Below, piece after piece: positions 33,277-43,500 of a stretch of 44,692 bases of DNA (its first letter is position 1; every line of letters starts with the position of its first letter). The stretch is from contig JAIRKD010000026.1 in NCBI GenBank assembly GCA_031260285.1, forward strand, positions 1-44,692. The letters run 5' to 3'. Under the pieces are notes generated by a model that made no database searches, was not told where the DNA came from, and saw only the letters and a list, made by a program, of their open reading frames with translations. Source of the stretch: Gemmatimonadota bacterium. Lineage in GTDB: Bacteria > Gemmatimonadota > Gemmatimonadetes > Longimicrobiales > Longimicrobiaceae. The position numbers and the translations under genes are program-made.

Positions 33277-34470
33277 TTACGCCGTTGGAGGCACTCCGCG
33301 CGCACCCCCTGAACCAAGCGGAACCTTGATACACGCCGCGAAGTGACCGCCACCCTTGTCCGCCAGCGGCGGAACGATCCGGGCGCAGTCCGCGTCCTTC
33401 AGCGGATGAGGGCAGCGCGGGTGGAAGGGACAACCGCTGGGCGGATTGGCCGGCGAGGGCACATCCCCCTGGAGAACGATCCGGTTATGCTTCCGGCCCG
33501 GCTCCGCGACTGGCACCGCAGAGAGCAGCGCCTGGGTGTACGGCATCAGCGGGTTCGAATACAGCACCCGCGAATCCGCGATCTCCACAATCCGGCCGAG
33601 GTACATCACCGCCACCCGGTCGCTGATGTGCTCCACAACAGAAAGGTCATGAGCGATGAAGAGATACGTCAGACCGAACTCATCCTGCAGGTCACGCAGG
33701 AGGTTGATCACCTGGGCCTGCACGGACACGTCAAGCGCCGAAACCGGCTCGTCACAGATGATCAGTTCCGGCTCAACCGCCAGCGCCCGGGCAATCCCGA
33801 TCCGCTGACGCGGACCACCCGAGAACTCATGCGGGTACCGGAGCGCATGCTCCGCGCGCAGTCCGACAACCTCCAGCAGCTGGCCCACCCGCGCATCCAC
33901 CGCCGCACCCGACGCCAGCCTATGGACGGTCAGTACCTCGCGCAGGGTATCCCCCACCGTCATCCGGGGGTTCAGCGAAGAGTATGGATCCTGGAAAACG
34001 TACTGCGCCCGCCGACGAAGTCTGCGCAGGTTGTCACGGTCCAGTGAAAGAACATCCTGCCCGTCAAAACGCACACTCCCGGCGGTGGGCTCCTCCATCC
34101 GCAGGATCGCGCGCCCCGCGGAGGTCTTTCCGCACCCGGACTCACCCACCAGTCCGAGTGTTTCTCCCCGGCGCATGAAGAACGAGACGCCATCCACCGC
34201 TTTGACATCCCCGACATGCCGGGAAAAGAACCCGCGCCGGATCGGGAAGTACTTCTTCAGCCCGCGGACAACCAGCAGCGCGTCATCGGGGACGTCCATA
34301 TCCTCGGGAGTCTGCCCGCGCAGATCGCTGTTCCCCCGCGCGGGAGGCAGCGCCATATCACTTCCCGACGCGGCAACCGGCGTCGGCTCACGGGGGGTCA
34401 ACACTTCCGGATGAGCCGTTGTATCACCACCGGGCGCGTCGTTTGACGGATTGTTCAGCGGAGTATTCAC
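33277..34470 (-). CDS. Peptide/nickel-class ABC transporter ATP-binding protein (OppF/DppF-type)
   Basis: A 397-residue ATPase, one of the pair powering the importer. After a disordered N-terminus of about 65 residues, Walker A is GESGCGKTS, the Q-loop is in [15 protein letters not shown], Walker B is [12 protein letters not shown] and the H-switch is FIAHDLSV. The C-terminal oligopeptide-transporter extension ends with the cysteine motif [13 protein letters not shown]. The signature motif reads FSGGPRQR rather than FSGGQRQR: the glutamine codon (CAG) is CCG, giving proline. This could weaken ATP hydrolysis in one half-site, or it may be a sequencing error. It starts with GTG within a GTGA overlap with oppD, the last gene of a seven-gene operon. 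Confidence 0.93.
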   Translation of the reverse strand: MNTPLNNPSNDAPGGDTTAHPEVLTPREPTPVAASGSDMALPPARGNSDLRGQTPEDMDVPDDALLVVRGLKKYFPIRRGFFSRHVGDVKAVDGVSFFMRRGETLGLVGESGCGKTSAGRAILRMEEPTAGSVRFDGQDVLSLDRDNLRRLRRRAQYVFQDPYSSLNPRMTVGDTLREVLTVHRLASGAAVDARVGQLLEVVGLRAEHALRYPHEFSGGPRQRIGIARALAVEPELIICDEPVSALDVSVQAQVINLLRDLQDEFGLTYLFIAHDLSVVEHISDRVAVMYLGRIVEIADSRVLYSNPLMPYTQALLSAVPVAEPGRKHNRIVLQGDVPSPANPPSGCPFHPRCPHPLKDADCARIVPPLADKGGGHFAACIKVPLGSGGARGVPPTA

Positions 34471-35627
34471 AGGTCACCCTCCGCGCCATGATCGTCCGGC
34501 GACACCGGCGGCTCACCCGCGAGGGAAGCTCCACCCGCTGCATCCATGCCGGAGACAGCGCCTTCGGATGTGAATCCCCCCGACCGGGCACGCACCTCGG
34601 CGCGACGCTCGGGGAACTCCTCCAGCCAGCACTTGTTCCCCCGGCCCGACCCCAGATCCGCCAGCGGCGGCTCCTCCCGCAGACACTTCTCCCAGGCGTA
34701 GGGACAGCGCGCGTAGAAGCGGCAGCCGGAGGGCCAGTCCAGCGGATTGGGCACTACGCCCGGAATCACCGCCAGCCGCTCGGTTCTCCTCCCGAGACGC
34801 GGGATCGAGCGGAGCAGCCCTTCCGTATACGGGTTCCGGGGGTCCCGGAAGACATCATCCACCCGCCCCTCCTCGAACACCTGGCCGGCGTACATGACGA
34901 TCACCCGGTCACAGGTCTCCGCCACCACACCGAGGTCGTGGGTGATGAGGATGATCGCCATCCCCAGCTCATTCTGGAGCCGGTTGAGGAGTTCGAGGAT
35001 CTGCGCCTGGATCGTCACATCCAGAGCAGTGGTCGGCTCATCCGCGATCAGAATCTTCGGGTCGCAGGCGAGCGCAATCGCGATCATCACCCGCTGCCGC
35101 ATTCCGCCGGAAAGCTGGTGCGGGAACTCATCCACCCGCTGCTCGGGGATGGGGATGCCGACCAGCTTCAGCATCTCGATCGCGCGCGCCCGGGCGGCTT
35201 TTTTCGAGAGCCCCTGGTGAAGCCGGAGCGGCTCCATGATCTGGTCGCCGATCCGGAAGACCGGGTTCAGCGAGGTCATCGGCTCCTGGAAGATCATCGC
35301 GATATCGTTACCGCGGATCCCCCGCATCCGCTCTTCACTGGCTGTCGCGAGATCTTCCGTCCCCCGATCGCCATGGAAGACAATCCTCGACCCCGGCTGG
35401 ATCTCACCGGGCGGTGAAGGAATCAACCGCATCGCGGAGAGCGCGGTAACGGACTTCCCGCTCCCCGACTCACCCACAATCCCGAGCGTTTCACCCGGCC
35501 TCACCTGGAACGACACTCCGTCCACCGCCCGGGCGGTGCCGGCGTCGGTGCGGAACCAGGTGCGCAGCTTCTGGACGTCCAGGATCGGAGAGGCCCCGGC
35601 GGAAGGGCCTGTATGGCGGTTGGTCAC
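34467..35627 (-). CDS. Peptide/nickel-class ABC transporter ATP-binding protein (OppD/DppD-type)
   Basis: A 386-residue ATPase. Walker A is [10 protein letters not shown], the Q-loop is in [15 protein letters not shown], the signature motif is LSGGMRQR, Walker B is [14 protein letters not shown] and the H-switch is LITHDLGV. The C-terminal oligopeptide-transporter domain ends with [20 protein letters not shown], a cysteine motif that in relatives can carry an iron-sulfur cluster. A longer, low-complexity tail follows. Together with the OppF-type subunit it should form the heterodimeric motor on the cytoplasmic side. The GTG at 35627 has GAGG eight bases upstream and overlaps the oppC stop by four bases (GTGA). 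Confidence 0.95.
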   Translation of the reverse strand: MTNRHTGPSAGASPILDVQKLRTWFRTDAGTARAVDGVSFQVRPGETLGIVGESGSGKSVTALSAMRLIPSPPGEIQPGSRIVFHGDRGTEDLATASEERMRGIRGNDIAMIFQEPMTSLNPVFRIGDQIMEPLRLHQGLSKKAARARAIEMLKLVGIPIPEQRVDEFPHQLSGGMRQRVMIAIALACDPKILIADEPTTALDVTIQAQILELLNRLQNELGMAIILITHDLGVVAETCDRVIVMYAGQVFEEGRVDDVFRDPRNPYTEGLLRSIPRLGRRTERLAVIPGVVPNPLDWPSGCRFYARCPYAWEKCLREEPPLADLGSGRGNKCWLEEFPERRAEVRARSGGFTSEGAVSGMDAAGGASLAGEPPVSPDDHGAEGDL

Positions 35628-36841
35628 GTGCGCAACCTCGGGTCAAGCGCGTCACGCAGGCCGTCACCCAGCAGGTTGAAGGCAACCACGGTCAGAACAA
35701 TCGCCAGACCGGGGAAGGTGGAGATCCACCAGGCAGTGATGAGCGAGTCGCGCCCGTCGTTGATCATATTCCCCCAGCTGGGGGTTGGCGGCTGCACGCC
35801 GAGGCCGAGGAAGGACAGAGAGGCTTCCACCAGAATTGTGTTACCGATGCCGAGTGTCGCGTACACAATCACCGGCGCCAGAGTGTTCGGAATGATGTGC
35901 CGCCAGATGATCCGCGCATCACTCATCCCGAGTACTTTGGCGGCCTGTACAAATTCGCGCTCCCGCAGCGTCAGCACCTCACCCCGCACAATCCGCGCGA
36001 CGCTCATCCACCCCGTCAGCCCGAGCACCGTCACCACCAGCCAGATCGTCGGCTCGAAGAGCGCGATGATCACGATCAGCAGGATCACCCGGGGGAAGGA
36101 GAGCATCATGTCGGTGAAGCGCATGAGCACCGTATCGGTCCACTTGCCGAAATAGCCGGCCACCGAGCCGATCAGCGCGCCCAGCACCACCCCGAGTCCA
36201 ACAGCGATGAACCCGATCGAGAGAGAGATGCGGGCACCGTACAGCACCCGGCTGAAGATATCCCGCCCGAATTTGTCCGTCCCCATCAGATGCTGGAAGG
36301 AGGGGGAAAGGTATCGGGTCAGAACGATATCTCCCTGCGCGGTCGGATCGTAGGGCGCGAGGAGCGGGGTGAGGAGTGTCATCAGATAGAGGACGATCAT
36401 CACCACCAGCCCCGCAATCGCAAGCTTGTTCCGCCGGAACTGGCGGGCCGCGATTGTCCACTGCGAATCTCCGAACCGGCGGCGGGGGCGGCGGGCGCGG
36501 ACCTTCAGGTCGTACATCGCCCAGCCCCAGATTGTCACCAGCGACAGCACCAGCGTGACCACGGCAACGAGTCCGTCAATCGGCATCCGGCCCGCAGTGA
36601 AGACCCCCGCGATCCGCCCCCGCGCGAGGAAGGTGACAGACAGCATGATCGCCCAGCTGAAGGCAAGCAGCATCCCCCCGACCCATTCACCCCGCGCGAT
36701 CTGGGCGCTCCCCGGCAGCAGCGCGGAAAGAATATACTGGGCCGGGGTCACCGGAGCGCGTGTGACCACACCGGCAGCCGGCAGTGGAGCCGAGACCGGC
36801 TCCGGCACCGCAAATTCAACGTCTCCGCTCGAATGAACCAT
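35624..36841 (-). CDS. Peptide ABC transporter permease (OppC/DppC-type) with extra N-terminal membrane domain
   Basis: A 405-residue permease, about 100 residues longer than usual OppC/DppC. Residues 1-120 form an added domain: a Pro/Ala-rich start, helix [20 protein letters not shown] then [19 protein letters not shown], and a second helix [20 protein letters not shown]. Its LLPGxxQ...G pattern is like small 'TM2/DUF5683-type' membrane modules. The normal OppC part follows: [20 protein letters not shown] (leader helix), [19 protein letters not shown], and the EAA loop in [20 protein letters not shown] that docks to the ATPases. The ATG at 36841 keeps the extra domain in frame with no stop. 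It lies 42 bases after the oppB stop and overlaps oppD by four bases. Confidence 0.93.
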   Translation of the reverse strand: MVHSSGDVEFAVPEPVSAPLPAAGVVTRAPVTPAQYILSALLPGSAQIARGEWVGGMLLAFSWAIMLSVTFLARGRIAGVFTAGRMPIDGLVAVVTLVLSLVTIWGWAMYDLKVRARRPRRRFGDSQWTIAARQFRRNKLAIAGLVVMIVLYLMTLLTPLLAPYDPTAQGDIVLTRYLSPSFQHLMGTDKFGRDIFSRVLYGARISLSIGFIAVGLGVVLGALIGSVAGYFGKWTDTVLMRFTDMMLSFPRVILLIVIIALFEPTIWLVVTVLGLTGWMSVARIVRGEVLTLREREFVQAAKVLGMSDARIIWRHIIPNTLAPVIVYATLGIGNTILVEASLSFLGLGVQPPTPSWGNMINDGRDSLITAWWISTFPGLAIVLTVVAFNLLGDGLRDALDPRLRT

Positions 36842-36882
36842 TCAGACCCGTTCCGTGTGTGACGCCAGCAAGCGCGCGAGGA

Positions 36883-37866
36883 TCATTCCGTCCGGATGCG
36901 TGGATCAACCACGGCGTACAGCACGTCCGCCACCAGATTTCCGACCACAACCAGCCCCGCGGCGATGAAGCTGGTGGCCATCACCAGAGGATAGTCACGC
37001 TGGAAGATCGCGTCCACGATCAGGCGCCCCATTCCCGGCCAGGCAAAGATGGTCTCCACCAGAACAGAACCGGAAAGCAGGATCGGCAGATACAGCCCCA
37101 GCAGTGTCACGATGGGGATCAGCGCGTTCCGGAGCGCATGTTTGAAGATGACAATCCTCTCGGAAAGCCCCTTTGCGCGGGCGGTACGGATGTAGTCCTG
37201 GTGGATCACCTCCAGCATCGAGCCGCGCATATACCGCGCGATCCCGGCGGCGCCACCCACTCCCAGCGCCAGCGCGGGCAGGATCATGTGCATGAACCGG
37301 TCGGTGATGCGCTCCCCGGTTGAGAAGAACTCGTACCCCACGCTGGTCATCTGCGAGGCCGGAAACTGGATCGGCCAGCCCCACTGACTCGCCTTCAGGC
37401 TGAAGATCAGGATGAGCATCAGCGCGAGCCAGAACGAGGGCATCGAATAGAAGAACAGGGCAAAGAACGTCAGTACGTTATCCACAACCGAGTACTGCCG
37501 GACGGCCTGCACGATCCCGATCAGCATCCCCAGGATGAAGATCATCACCACGGCGACGATCATCAGCTGAAGGGTGTTCCAGAGCACCGTCGGGAGGATC
37601 TCGGAGATCGGGCGGAGCTGGCCGAACGAGTAGCCGAAATCACCCTGCGCGAAGGAACCGAGCCACTTGAAGTAGCGGATATGGATCGGCTGGTCGAGGC
37701 CCAGATTGGTACGCATCTGGGCGATGACCTCGGGGGAGATGTTCGGGTTGAAATAGCGCGCCGTCGGATCGCCCGGCGCGATGTTGATGATGAAGAAGAT
37801 CAGCGTCAGGATCCCGAGCAGAAGCGGGATCGAGCCAAGGAGACGGCGCAGGAAGTAGCTGATCAC
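36883..37866 (-). CDS. Peptide ABC transporter permease (OppB/DppB-type)
   Basis: A 327-residue membrane protein with six expected helices. It begins VISYFLRRLLGSIPLLLGIL, the typical OppB start, followed by the periplasmic region NIAPGDPTARYFNP. The EAA loop is DYIRTARAKGLSERIVIFKH, and the end is VADVLYAVVDPRIR. The GTG at 37866 is chosen because AGGAG is nine bases upstream and the family N-terminus begins there; the frame extends to a TTG at 37968 but that part is Pro/Arg-rich and not family-like. It pairs with the OppC-type subunit to form the transmembrane pore. It lies 186 bases downstream of the third binding-lipoprotein gene. Confidence 0.95.
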   Translation of the reverse strand: MISYFLRRLLGSIPLLLGILTLIFFIINIAPGDPTARYFNPNISPEVIAQMRTNLGLDQPIHIRYFKWLGSFAQGDFGYSFGQLRPISEILPTVLWNTLQLMIVAVVMIFILGMLIGIVQAVRQYSVVDNVLTFFALFFYSMPSFWLALMLILIFSLKASQWGWPIQFPASQMTSVGYEFFSTGERITDRFMHMILPALALGVGGAAGIARYMRGSMLEVIHQDYIRTARAKGLSERIVIFKHALRNALIPIVTLLGLYLPILLSGSVLVETIFAWPGMGRLIVDAIFQRDYPLVMATSFIAAGLVVVGNLVADVLYAVVDPRIRTE

Positions 37867-38052
37867 GCCGGTACGCTCCTGATCACGGGGGTTCCGGAGC
37901 TGCCGGATATCCGGTGTTGATTCATCGGGTGATTCCCTGACACCACGGTCGCGGGGAATGGGGCACAAACGTCAGCGGGGCATGAACGGCGTAAGGTGCG
38001 AAGCCGTGGTCACTCCGGCAAGCTCCCCATGCCGGCGGCGGGCCGCCGCTCT

Positions 38053-39780
38053 TCACTGGGCCGCTCCCGCTCCTGAAGCAACCTCCGCGCCCTGCTCCGC
38101 GGCCGGCGCGTCAGTGACCCACCACTCCCAGAGCCGCTGATAGGGCCCGTAGGTATCGATGCGCGTGCCCTGGAGGCGGTTGCTCACTCCGTCGATCTGG
38201 TCCAGATAGAAGAGCCAGGTGTAGGGCTGATCCGCCACAATCGCGGAGGCGGCGCTTCTCCAGTAGTCAGCAGCGGCCTCCTCGGTCCGCTGGGTACGGG
38301 CCATCTCGATCAGCGCCGTGACCTCGGGGTTCTCGTAGCTCGTGAAGTTGAAAGGCGTTCCCGCGCCCCAGAGCGGATACAGGTCCGGGGTGAGCCCCAC
38401 GCTCCAGCCGAAGAGCGCGGACTGGAAGTCTCTCCGGTTCAGGTTGTCGGAGAGGGTGTTGGTTTCCAGCTGCTGAAGGCGGACATCGATCCCCACCTCC
38501 CGCCACTGTCGCTGGATGATCTGTGAGACATCCGCGCGGCGCTGGTTGCCCGCGTTGGTCACCAGTGTAAAGGCAAACGGCTCCCCGTTCCGATCCAGGA
38601 TCCCGTCGGAGTTTGAATCTCCCCACCCCTTCGATTCCAGGATGCGACGGGCCTCAGCCGGATCCCAGGGGAGCGGGGCCTGCCCGACCGGGTCGAAGAG
38701 ATCCCGGAAGATCGGCGCGTACGGACCACCCGCCGGCACCGCGAACTCTTCCATCTGCAGGGCGGCAAGCAGCCCCGGAACATCAATCGCGAGCCCCAGC
38801 GCGCGACGTACTTCCCGGTCGGCAAAGGGCTCAAATCCGCGCGGGTTGTAGCCGATATAGTCGTAGAACCGTTTCTCCTCACGCTCCAGCCGGACGTTCG
38901 GAGCCCCCGTCCGCAGAGCGGGCACCTGATCGTGCGTGATGCCCGTAAGCAGATCAATCCGGCCCGTCTGAAGCTCGACAAGCCGGGTTGTCGGGTCGGG
39001 GATCACCCGGAAGACCACCTGATCCAGAAGGCCAGCGGGCCGGAAGTTCGGATTCCGGACCAGGGTGACACTCTGCCCCCGCTGCCAGGAGCCGATCATG
39101 TACGGCCCGCTCACCACCAGCTGCCCGTCTTCGGGGTTCCGGATGGTCGGATGGTTCCGGAGCTCACCCGGCGCGGTTCCCTGGAAGATGTGCGCCGGCA
39201 GCGGCTGAAGCGCCGTATGGCTGAGCATCTCCGGGTACCGGCGGCTGAAATGGAAGTCCACCGTTGAATCGTTCACCACCGTGACGGAGTCGATGAACTC
39301 CTTGTAGTGCTGCACGGGGGAAGCAAGCGCCGGAGCGTCCAGAATGCCGTAGGTATAGGCGATATCACCGGCAGTGATCGGCGCTCCGTCGGACCAGAGC
39401 AGGTCCGACCGCATCCGGAAGCGGAGCGATGTGGAGTCCGGGCCGAAGTACTCATACGAGCGCGCCATCGCCAGCGGGTTGTCCTCCGCCGTGTGGAAGA
39501 CCAGACGGCCCTCCTCCCAGGCCCCCGCGACAAGCGCCATGTACATGACGTCACCGCCGAGGTTTCCGTCCAGTACACTCTGCGCGACAATCGCGAGAGG
39601 AATGGACATATCCGCAAGCACAGCCACCACCGCCGTCCCCCCCGGCCGCGGCGGACCGGTCGGGTCAACGGGAGGAGCCGCCCTTCCCCCGCCGCACGCG
39701 GTGAGAAACAGCAGACCCCCGGCCAGCGCTCCCCGGGTGCCGGAGAGGAACCGCCTGTCAGCGAAACAGCCTGCCTTCAT
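38053..39780 (-). CDS. ABC transporter substrate-binding lipoprotein, family 5 (copy 3)
   Basis: A 575-residue family 5 (DppA/OppA/NikA-class) solute-binding lipoprotein. The signal ends in FLTACGGG with an AC lipobox. Family signatures are YKEFIDSVTVVNDSTVDFHF, NHPTIRNPEDGQLVVSGPYM, EVRRALGLAIDVPGLL and IQRQWREVGIDVRLQQLE, giving the two-lobed venus-flytrap fold. The C-terminus is WWVTDAPAAEQG, similar to the other two copies. It is the third of three tandem paralogues and starts seven bases after the stop of copy 2. The ATG at 39780 begins the signal; in-frame sequence upstream to 39822 belongs to the end of the previous gene in another frame. Confidence 0.93.
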   Translation of the reverse strand: MKAGCFADRRFLSGTRGALAGGLLFLTACGGGRAAPPVDPTGPPRPGGTAVVAVLADMSIPLAIVAQSVLDGNLGGDVMYMALVAGAWEEGRLVFHTAEDNPLAMARSYEYFGPDSTSLRFRMRSDLLWSDGAPITAGDIAYTYGILDAPALASPVQHYKEFIDSVTVVNDSTVDFHFSRRYPEMLSHTALQPLPAHIFQGTAPGELRNHPTIRNPEDGQLVVSGPYMIGSWQRGQSVTLVRNPNFRPAGLLDQVVFRVIPDPTTRLVELQTGRIDLLTGITHDQVPALRTGAPNVRLEREEKRFYDYIGYNPRGFEPFADREVRRALGLAIDVPGLLAALQMEEFAVPAGGPYAPIFRDLFDPVGQAPLPWDPAEARRILESKGWGDSNSDGILDRNGEPFAFTLVTNAGNQRRADVSQIIQRQWREVGIDVRLQQLETNTLSDNLNRRDFQSALFGWSVGLTPDLYPLWGAGTPFNFTSYENPEVTALIEMARTQRTEEAAADYWRSAASAIVADQPYTWLFYLDQIDGVSNRLQGTRIDTYGPYQRLWEWWVTDAPAAEQGAEVASGAGAAQ

Positions 39781-39787
39781 CCGGCCG

Positions 39788-41440
39788 TTACTCACCCGCA
39801 CCACCCGTGCTGCGTGGGCCATCGTTCACATACCAGCGATCAATCCCGACCCAGTCGCCACGTGCGTCCGAATGCACATTCCGCAGCCGCTCCTGGACGC
39901 CGTGCAGGCGCTCCTGGAAGTAGACAAAGGTATACGGCTGCTCCGCCGCCACCCGCCGCTGGTATTCCACCCATTTCGGCTTTGACGCCTCCCGGCTGGT
40001 GATCAGCGGAAGCTCGTTGATCAGTGCGTCCAGCCCCGGGTCGCAGTGACCGATCCACTGGAAGGGTTCGTCGATCTTGTCACAGAGGAAGAGGTCCGAA
40101 TCGTCGATGCGGAACTCGGTGCGCCAGCCGATCAGTACCGCGTCAAAGTCACGGGCGCGGGTGTTGATCCGGTCGAGCAGGGTGCCCCACTCCAGAATCT
40201 GGATCTGCATATCCACCCCGATCCGGCGCAGATCCGCCTGCACGATGGTGGCGATATCCGCCCGCACCTGGTTCCCCTGGTTTGTGTTCAGGGTGAAGCG
40301 GAACGGCTGACCCTGGGCGTTACGCAGCATCCCGTCCGGCCCCCGGGTGTATCCGGCTTCCGCAAAAAGCGCGAGCGCCTTCTCCGGGTCGTAGGTCATA
40401 TCGCTGCCCGCCTCGTCATCAAACTGCCAGAAGAAGGGCGGAACGGTGGAGTTGGCGAGAACGCCGTATCCGTAGAGCACCGCGTCCACGATCCCCTGGC
40501 GGTTGATGCCATGGGTAAGCGCCCGCCGGACGCGGATATCATCAAACGGCGCGCGACGCTGGTTCCAGCCGATCACCACGAACGACCGGTCCATGTAGTT
40601 GATGAGCCGGGTGTTCGGGTTTGATTCCACCAGCGCGGCCTGATCGTTGTTCAGCGCGGTGAAGAAGTCGATCCGCCCGGTGAGCAGTTCAGTGAGCAGG
40701 GTGCTCGACTCCGGAATGGAGCGGTAGACCAGACGGTCCAGGTAGGGCCGGCCACCAAGCTCTTCCGGGAAGTCGGGGTTGGCTTCAAACGTCCAGCTCT
40801 GGCCGTCCACCCGGTTCACAAACCTGAAGGGGCCGTTCCCGACAGGTGCGCGAGTACTGAACGGATGCTGCCGGAGCTGTGCGGACGGGGTGTCACCCAG
40901 GATGTGACGGGGAACCGCGGGAAAGGTCCGCCAGGGGTCCATGAACTCCGCGTGAGGTTGCATCTCCACCACAAAAGTGAAGGAGTCCACCGCGGTACCC
41001 TTCCCGTAGTGCGTCCAGAATGCGGTGTTGGGGAAGGCCGTTGCGGGGTCGCGCGCCTTCTCGTAAGCGTAGGCCAGATCGTACGCTGTGGTCTTCACCC
41101 CATCGTGCCAGAAAACATCGTCACGCAGATGAAGGGTCAGCTGCGTGGTGTCCGCGTTCACCTCCCAGGAGCGGGCGAGAGCCGGCACCGGCTGGAGGTT
41201 CTCATCATAATGGATGACAGGGAGGAAGAGGACGTACTGCTGCATCTCCGCGGCAAGTGTTTCCGTGGAGGTGAGCGGGTTGATGTCCGGAATATCCGAG
41301 ATCGAGCCGATCACAGCCGTCCCGCCGTACCGATCCTCTTCGGGGAGGTCACCCCGGGCAGTGCCCCGGACATCCCCTCCGCCACATGCGGCAAGCATTC
41401 CGGTTGCAACCGCGACAACAAGGGCGCGTCTGATATCCAT
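39788..41440 (-). CDS. ABC transporter substrate-binding lipoprotein, family 5 (copy 2)
   Basis: A 550-residue family 5 solute-binding lipoprotein. The signal MDIRRALVVAVATGMLAACG has an AAC lipobox. Family signatures are YGGTAVIGSISDIPDINPLT, LARSWEVNADTTQLTLHLRD, FWHDGVKTTAYDLAYAYEKA, APVGNGPFRFV and RVRRALTHGINRQGIVDAVL. A close similarity to copy 1 is evident (for example YLDRLVYRSIPESSTLLTEL against YLDRVVFRIVPEATTRLTET). AGGACGGAAG before the ATG at 41440 is a good ribosome-binding site. It is separated from copy 1 by 258 bases with no visible gene, and touches copy 3 (seven bases). It feeds peptides or a similar substrate to the permeases downstream; the ligand is unknown. Confidence 0.94.
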   Translation of the reverse strand: MDIRRALVVAVATGMLAACGGGDVRGTARGDLPEEDRYGGTAVIGSISDIPDINPLTSTETLAAEMQQYVLFLPVIHYDENLQPVPALARSWEVNADTTQLTLHLRDDVFWHDGVKTTAYDLAYAYEKARDPATAFPNTAFWTHYGKGTAVDSFTFVVEMQPHAEFMDPWRTFPAVPRHILGDTPSAQLRQHPFSTRAPVGNGPFRFVNRVDGQSWTFEANPDFPEELGGRPYLDRLVYRSIPESSTLLTELLTGRIDFFTALNNDQAALVESNPNTRLINYMDRSFVVIGWNQRRAPFDDIRVRRALTHGINRQGIVDAVLYGYGVLANSTVPPFFWQFDDEAGSDMTYDPEKALALFAEAGYTRGPDGMLRNAQGQPFRFTLNTNQGNQVRADIATIVQADLRRIGVDMQIQILEWGTLLDRINTRARDFDAVLIGWRTEFRIDDSDLFLCDKIDEPFQWIGHCDPGLDALINELPLITSREASKPKWVEYQRRVAAEQPYTFVYFQERLHGVQERLRNVHSDARGDWVGIDRWYVNDGPRSTGGAGE

Positions 41441-41698
41441 CTTCCGTCCTCAGGAGGAGACTGAACGCTTACGACAGGGAGACCAGCCGGTCACCCCTCG
41501 CGGAATCCGTTCACACACACGAGACCAGCACACGGATCCGTGGAGGCCGCCCGTGGTTCTTCCGCTTCAGCAACTTCCGTGATTCCACGACAGGATCCGG
41601 GGACCGGTGTTCCCCGATACAGATTCCGCAGACAGACCCCGAAACCAGCTGGTCAGGCCGGGATCCGTGACAGCTCCGGCAACAATCCGGCTGATCTG

Positions 41699-43351
41699 TC
41701 AGCGACGCATGCTGGCCGGGATCCACCAGTTGTGCGCGGTGACGAAGTTCCCCCGCGCATCCATCTCCACACCCTGGATCCGGTTGTTCACAGCCTGGAG
41801 CTGCTCGCGCCAGACCAGGAAGGTAATCGGCTGATCCCGCTGGAGGATGCTGGAGAACTCACCCCAGATCTCAACTGCCCGGCCTTCATTCATCTCGCGG
41901 AGCCCCGCGGCGATCAGACGGTCAGCGTCGGGGTTGCAGTAGCCCGCGCGGTTGGCCGACTCCGGAGTGCGCGCCTCTTCACAGGAGAAGAGCGGAGTCG
42001 GATCCACCCGGAAGCTGTCGAGTGCCCATCCGCTGATCACCGAATCGTAGTCCCGGGAGCGGTGCTGCCGCAGGAACGACTGGAACTCCAGCGCCCGTAC
42101 CGAGACGGCCACACCGATCTCGCGCAGCTGGCGCTGGATCACCACCGCAAGGTCCTGCCGCAACCGGTCTTCCGAGGAAATCATGGTGAAGGCAAGCCGC
42201 CGACCCCCTTTCATCAGGATCCCGTCGGGGCCCGGCGCCCATCCCGCCTCCGCAAGAAGCGCGCGGGCGGCGGCGGGGTCCCAGGGTACCGGTTCGATGG
42301 AAGGCGCCAGCGGACTCCATGGCGGAATCATTCCCGTGGCGGGCTGGCCGTAGCCGTAGAGCAGCGCATCGATCAGGCCCTCCCGGTTGATTCCCATCGT
42401 CAGCGCCATCCGCACCCGCGGATCGGTGAACGGCTCGCGCTCGCCGTTCCAGCCGATATACAGGAACTCCCTGCCCGGGTAGTGAACGAGTTTCACCCCC
42501 TGCGCCGCCTCCACACGCGCCGCTTCATCCGGCAGCACCGTATAGTTGATATCCACCGCCCCGGTCAGCGTTTCGGTGAGCCGGGTAGTCGCCTCGGGCA
42601 CGATGCGGAAAACCACACGATCCAGATACGGACGCCCGCCAAGCGCCTCCGGATAGTCGTTGTTCGCCTCAACAATCAGCTGCTCATTCGGCGACCAGGA
42701 GACAAACCGGAAAGGACCATTGCCCACCGGCCGACGGTTGTATGGCGCCTGGATCATCTGGGCCGGAGGCACATCCCGCAGCAGATGCCGGGGGAGCGGC
42801 GCCCACCAGAAGCCTTCCAGCGGCCGGGAGTGCGGCGCGACAAACTCAAAACGGATCGTGTACGGGTCCATCACCTGCGCCGACCGGATCATCGTCAGAT
42901 ACGCCGACTCCAGAAGTGACGCGGTCTCGGGGCTTTTCGCCAGCTCGAAGGTGAAAAGTACATCGTCACTGGTGACAGCTTCCCCATCATGCCAGCGGAC
43001 GTCGTCACGGAGGTGGAAGGTGACCCCGTTCTCATCCAGATCCCAGGACTCGGCAAGCGCGGGAACCACGTTCAGCTCCGCATCAAACTGAACCAGAGGC
43101 GTGAAGAGGAAGTAGTTGATCACCTCCCCCGTGATCAGCGCAGTGTTCACCACCGGGTTGAACACCTGGAAGTCGCTGTTCACGAGAACCACGGCGGTGC
43201 CACCCGGCTCGGGATCACCCACCACCACCGGGCCGCCCGCACCGTTGCCGCCACCGCAGGCGGATACGGAAAGGCCCAGGGCGGAAAGCACCATCATCAG
43301 CAGAACCCGTTTCCATGCAGAACCGCGGATCGGGAGCAACAGCATCTTCAT
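41699..43351 (-). CDS. ABC transporter substrate-binding lipoprotein, family 5 (copy 1)
   Basis: A 550-residue family 5 solute-binding lipoprotein. The signal (MKMLLLPIRGSAWKRVLLMM, then VLSALGLSVSACGGG) has an SAC lipobox. Typical segments are PGGTAVVLVNSDFQVFNPVV, ALAESWDLDENGVTFHLRD, VRWHDGEAVTSDDVLFTFEL, RPVGNGPFRFVSWSP and RVRMALTMGINREGLIDALL. The ATG at 43351 has GGAG five bases upstream (CCGGAGATTC) and opens the signal directly, so it is preferred over an ATG at 43375. It is the first gene of the operon, and the triple 12-bp repeat at 43501 lies 150 bases upstream, in the expected promoter region. Its substrate is unknown. Confidence 0.94.
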   Translation of the reverse strand: MKMLLLPIRGSAWKRVLLMMVLSALGLSVSACGGGNGAGGPVVVGDPEPGGTAVVLVNSDFQVFNPVVNTALITGEVINYFLFTPLVQFDAELNVVPALAESWDLDENGVTFHLRDDVRWHDGEAVTSDDVLFTFELAKSPETASLLESAYLTMIRSAQVMDPYTIRFEFVAPHSRPLEGFWWAPLPRHLLRDVPPAQMIQAPYNRRPVGNGPFRFVSWSPNEQLIVEANNDYPEALGGRPYLDRVVFRIVPEATTRLTETLTGAVDINYTVLPDEAARVEAAQGVKLVHYPGREFLYIGWNGEREPFTDPRVRMALTMGINREGLIDALLYGYGQPATGMIPPWSPLAPSIEPVPWDPAAARALLAEAGWAPGPDGILMKGGRRLAFTMISSEDRLRQDLAVVIQRQLREIGVAVSVRALEFQSFLRQHRSRDYDSVISGWALDSFRVDPTPLFSCEEARTPESANRAGYCNPDADRLIAAGLREMNEGRAVEIWGEFSSILQRDQPITFLVWREQLQAVNNRIQGVEMDARGNFVTAHNWWIPASMRR

Positions 43352-43500
43352 GAATCTCCGGAATCTGTCATCCATCGTTCTTCGGCGGTCGCGGCCCGAA
43401 CCTTCAGGCCGCCGGGCCATCAACGGCTTCAATAGCGTTATATCGTGGCTTCCAGCTGTGAGGTCCGGCACAGAACCCGATCACACAACCCCGCCACGGG

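Noticed and set aside
41540-42919. 459-residue plus-strand open frame
   Set aside because: Antisense to the first binding-lipoprotein gene; no domain pattern.
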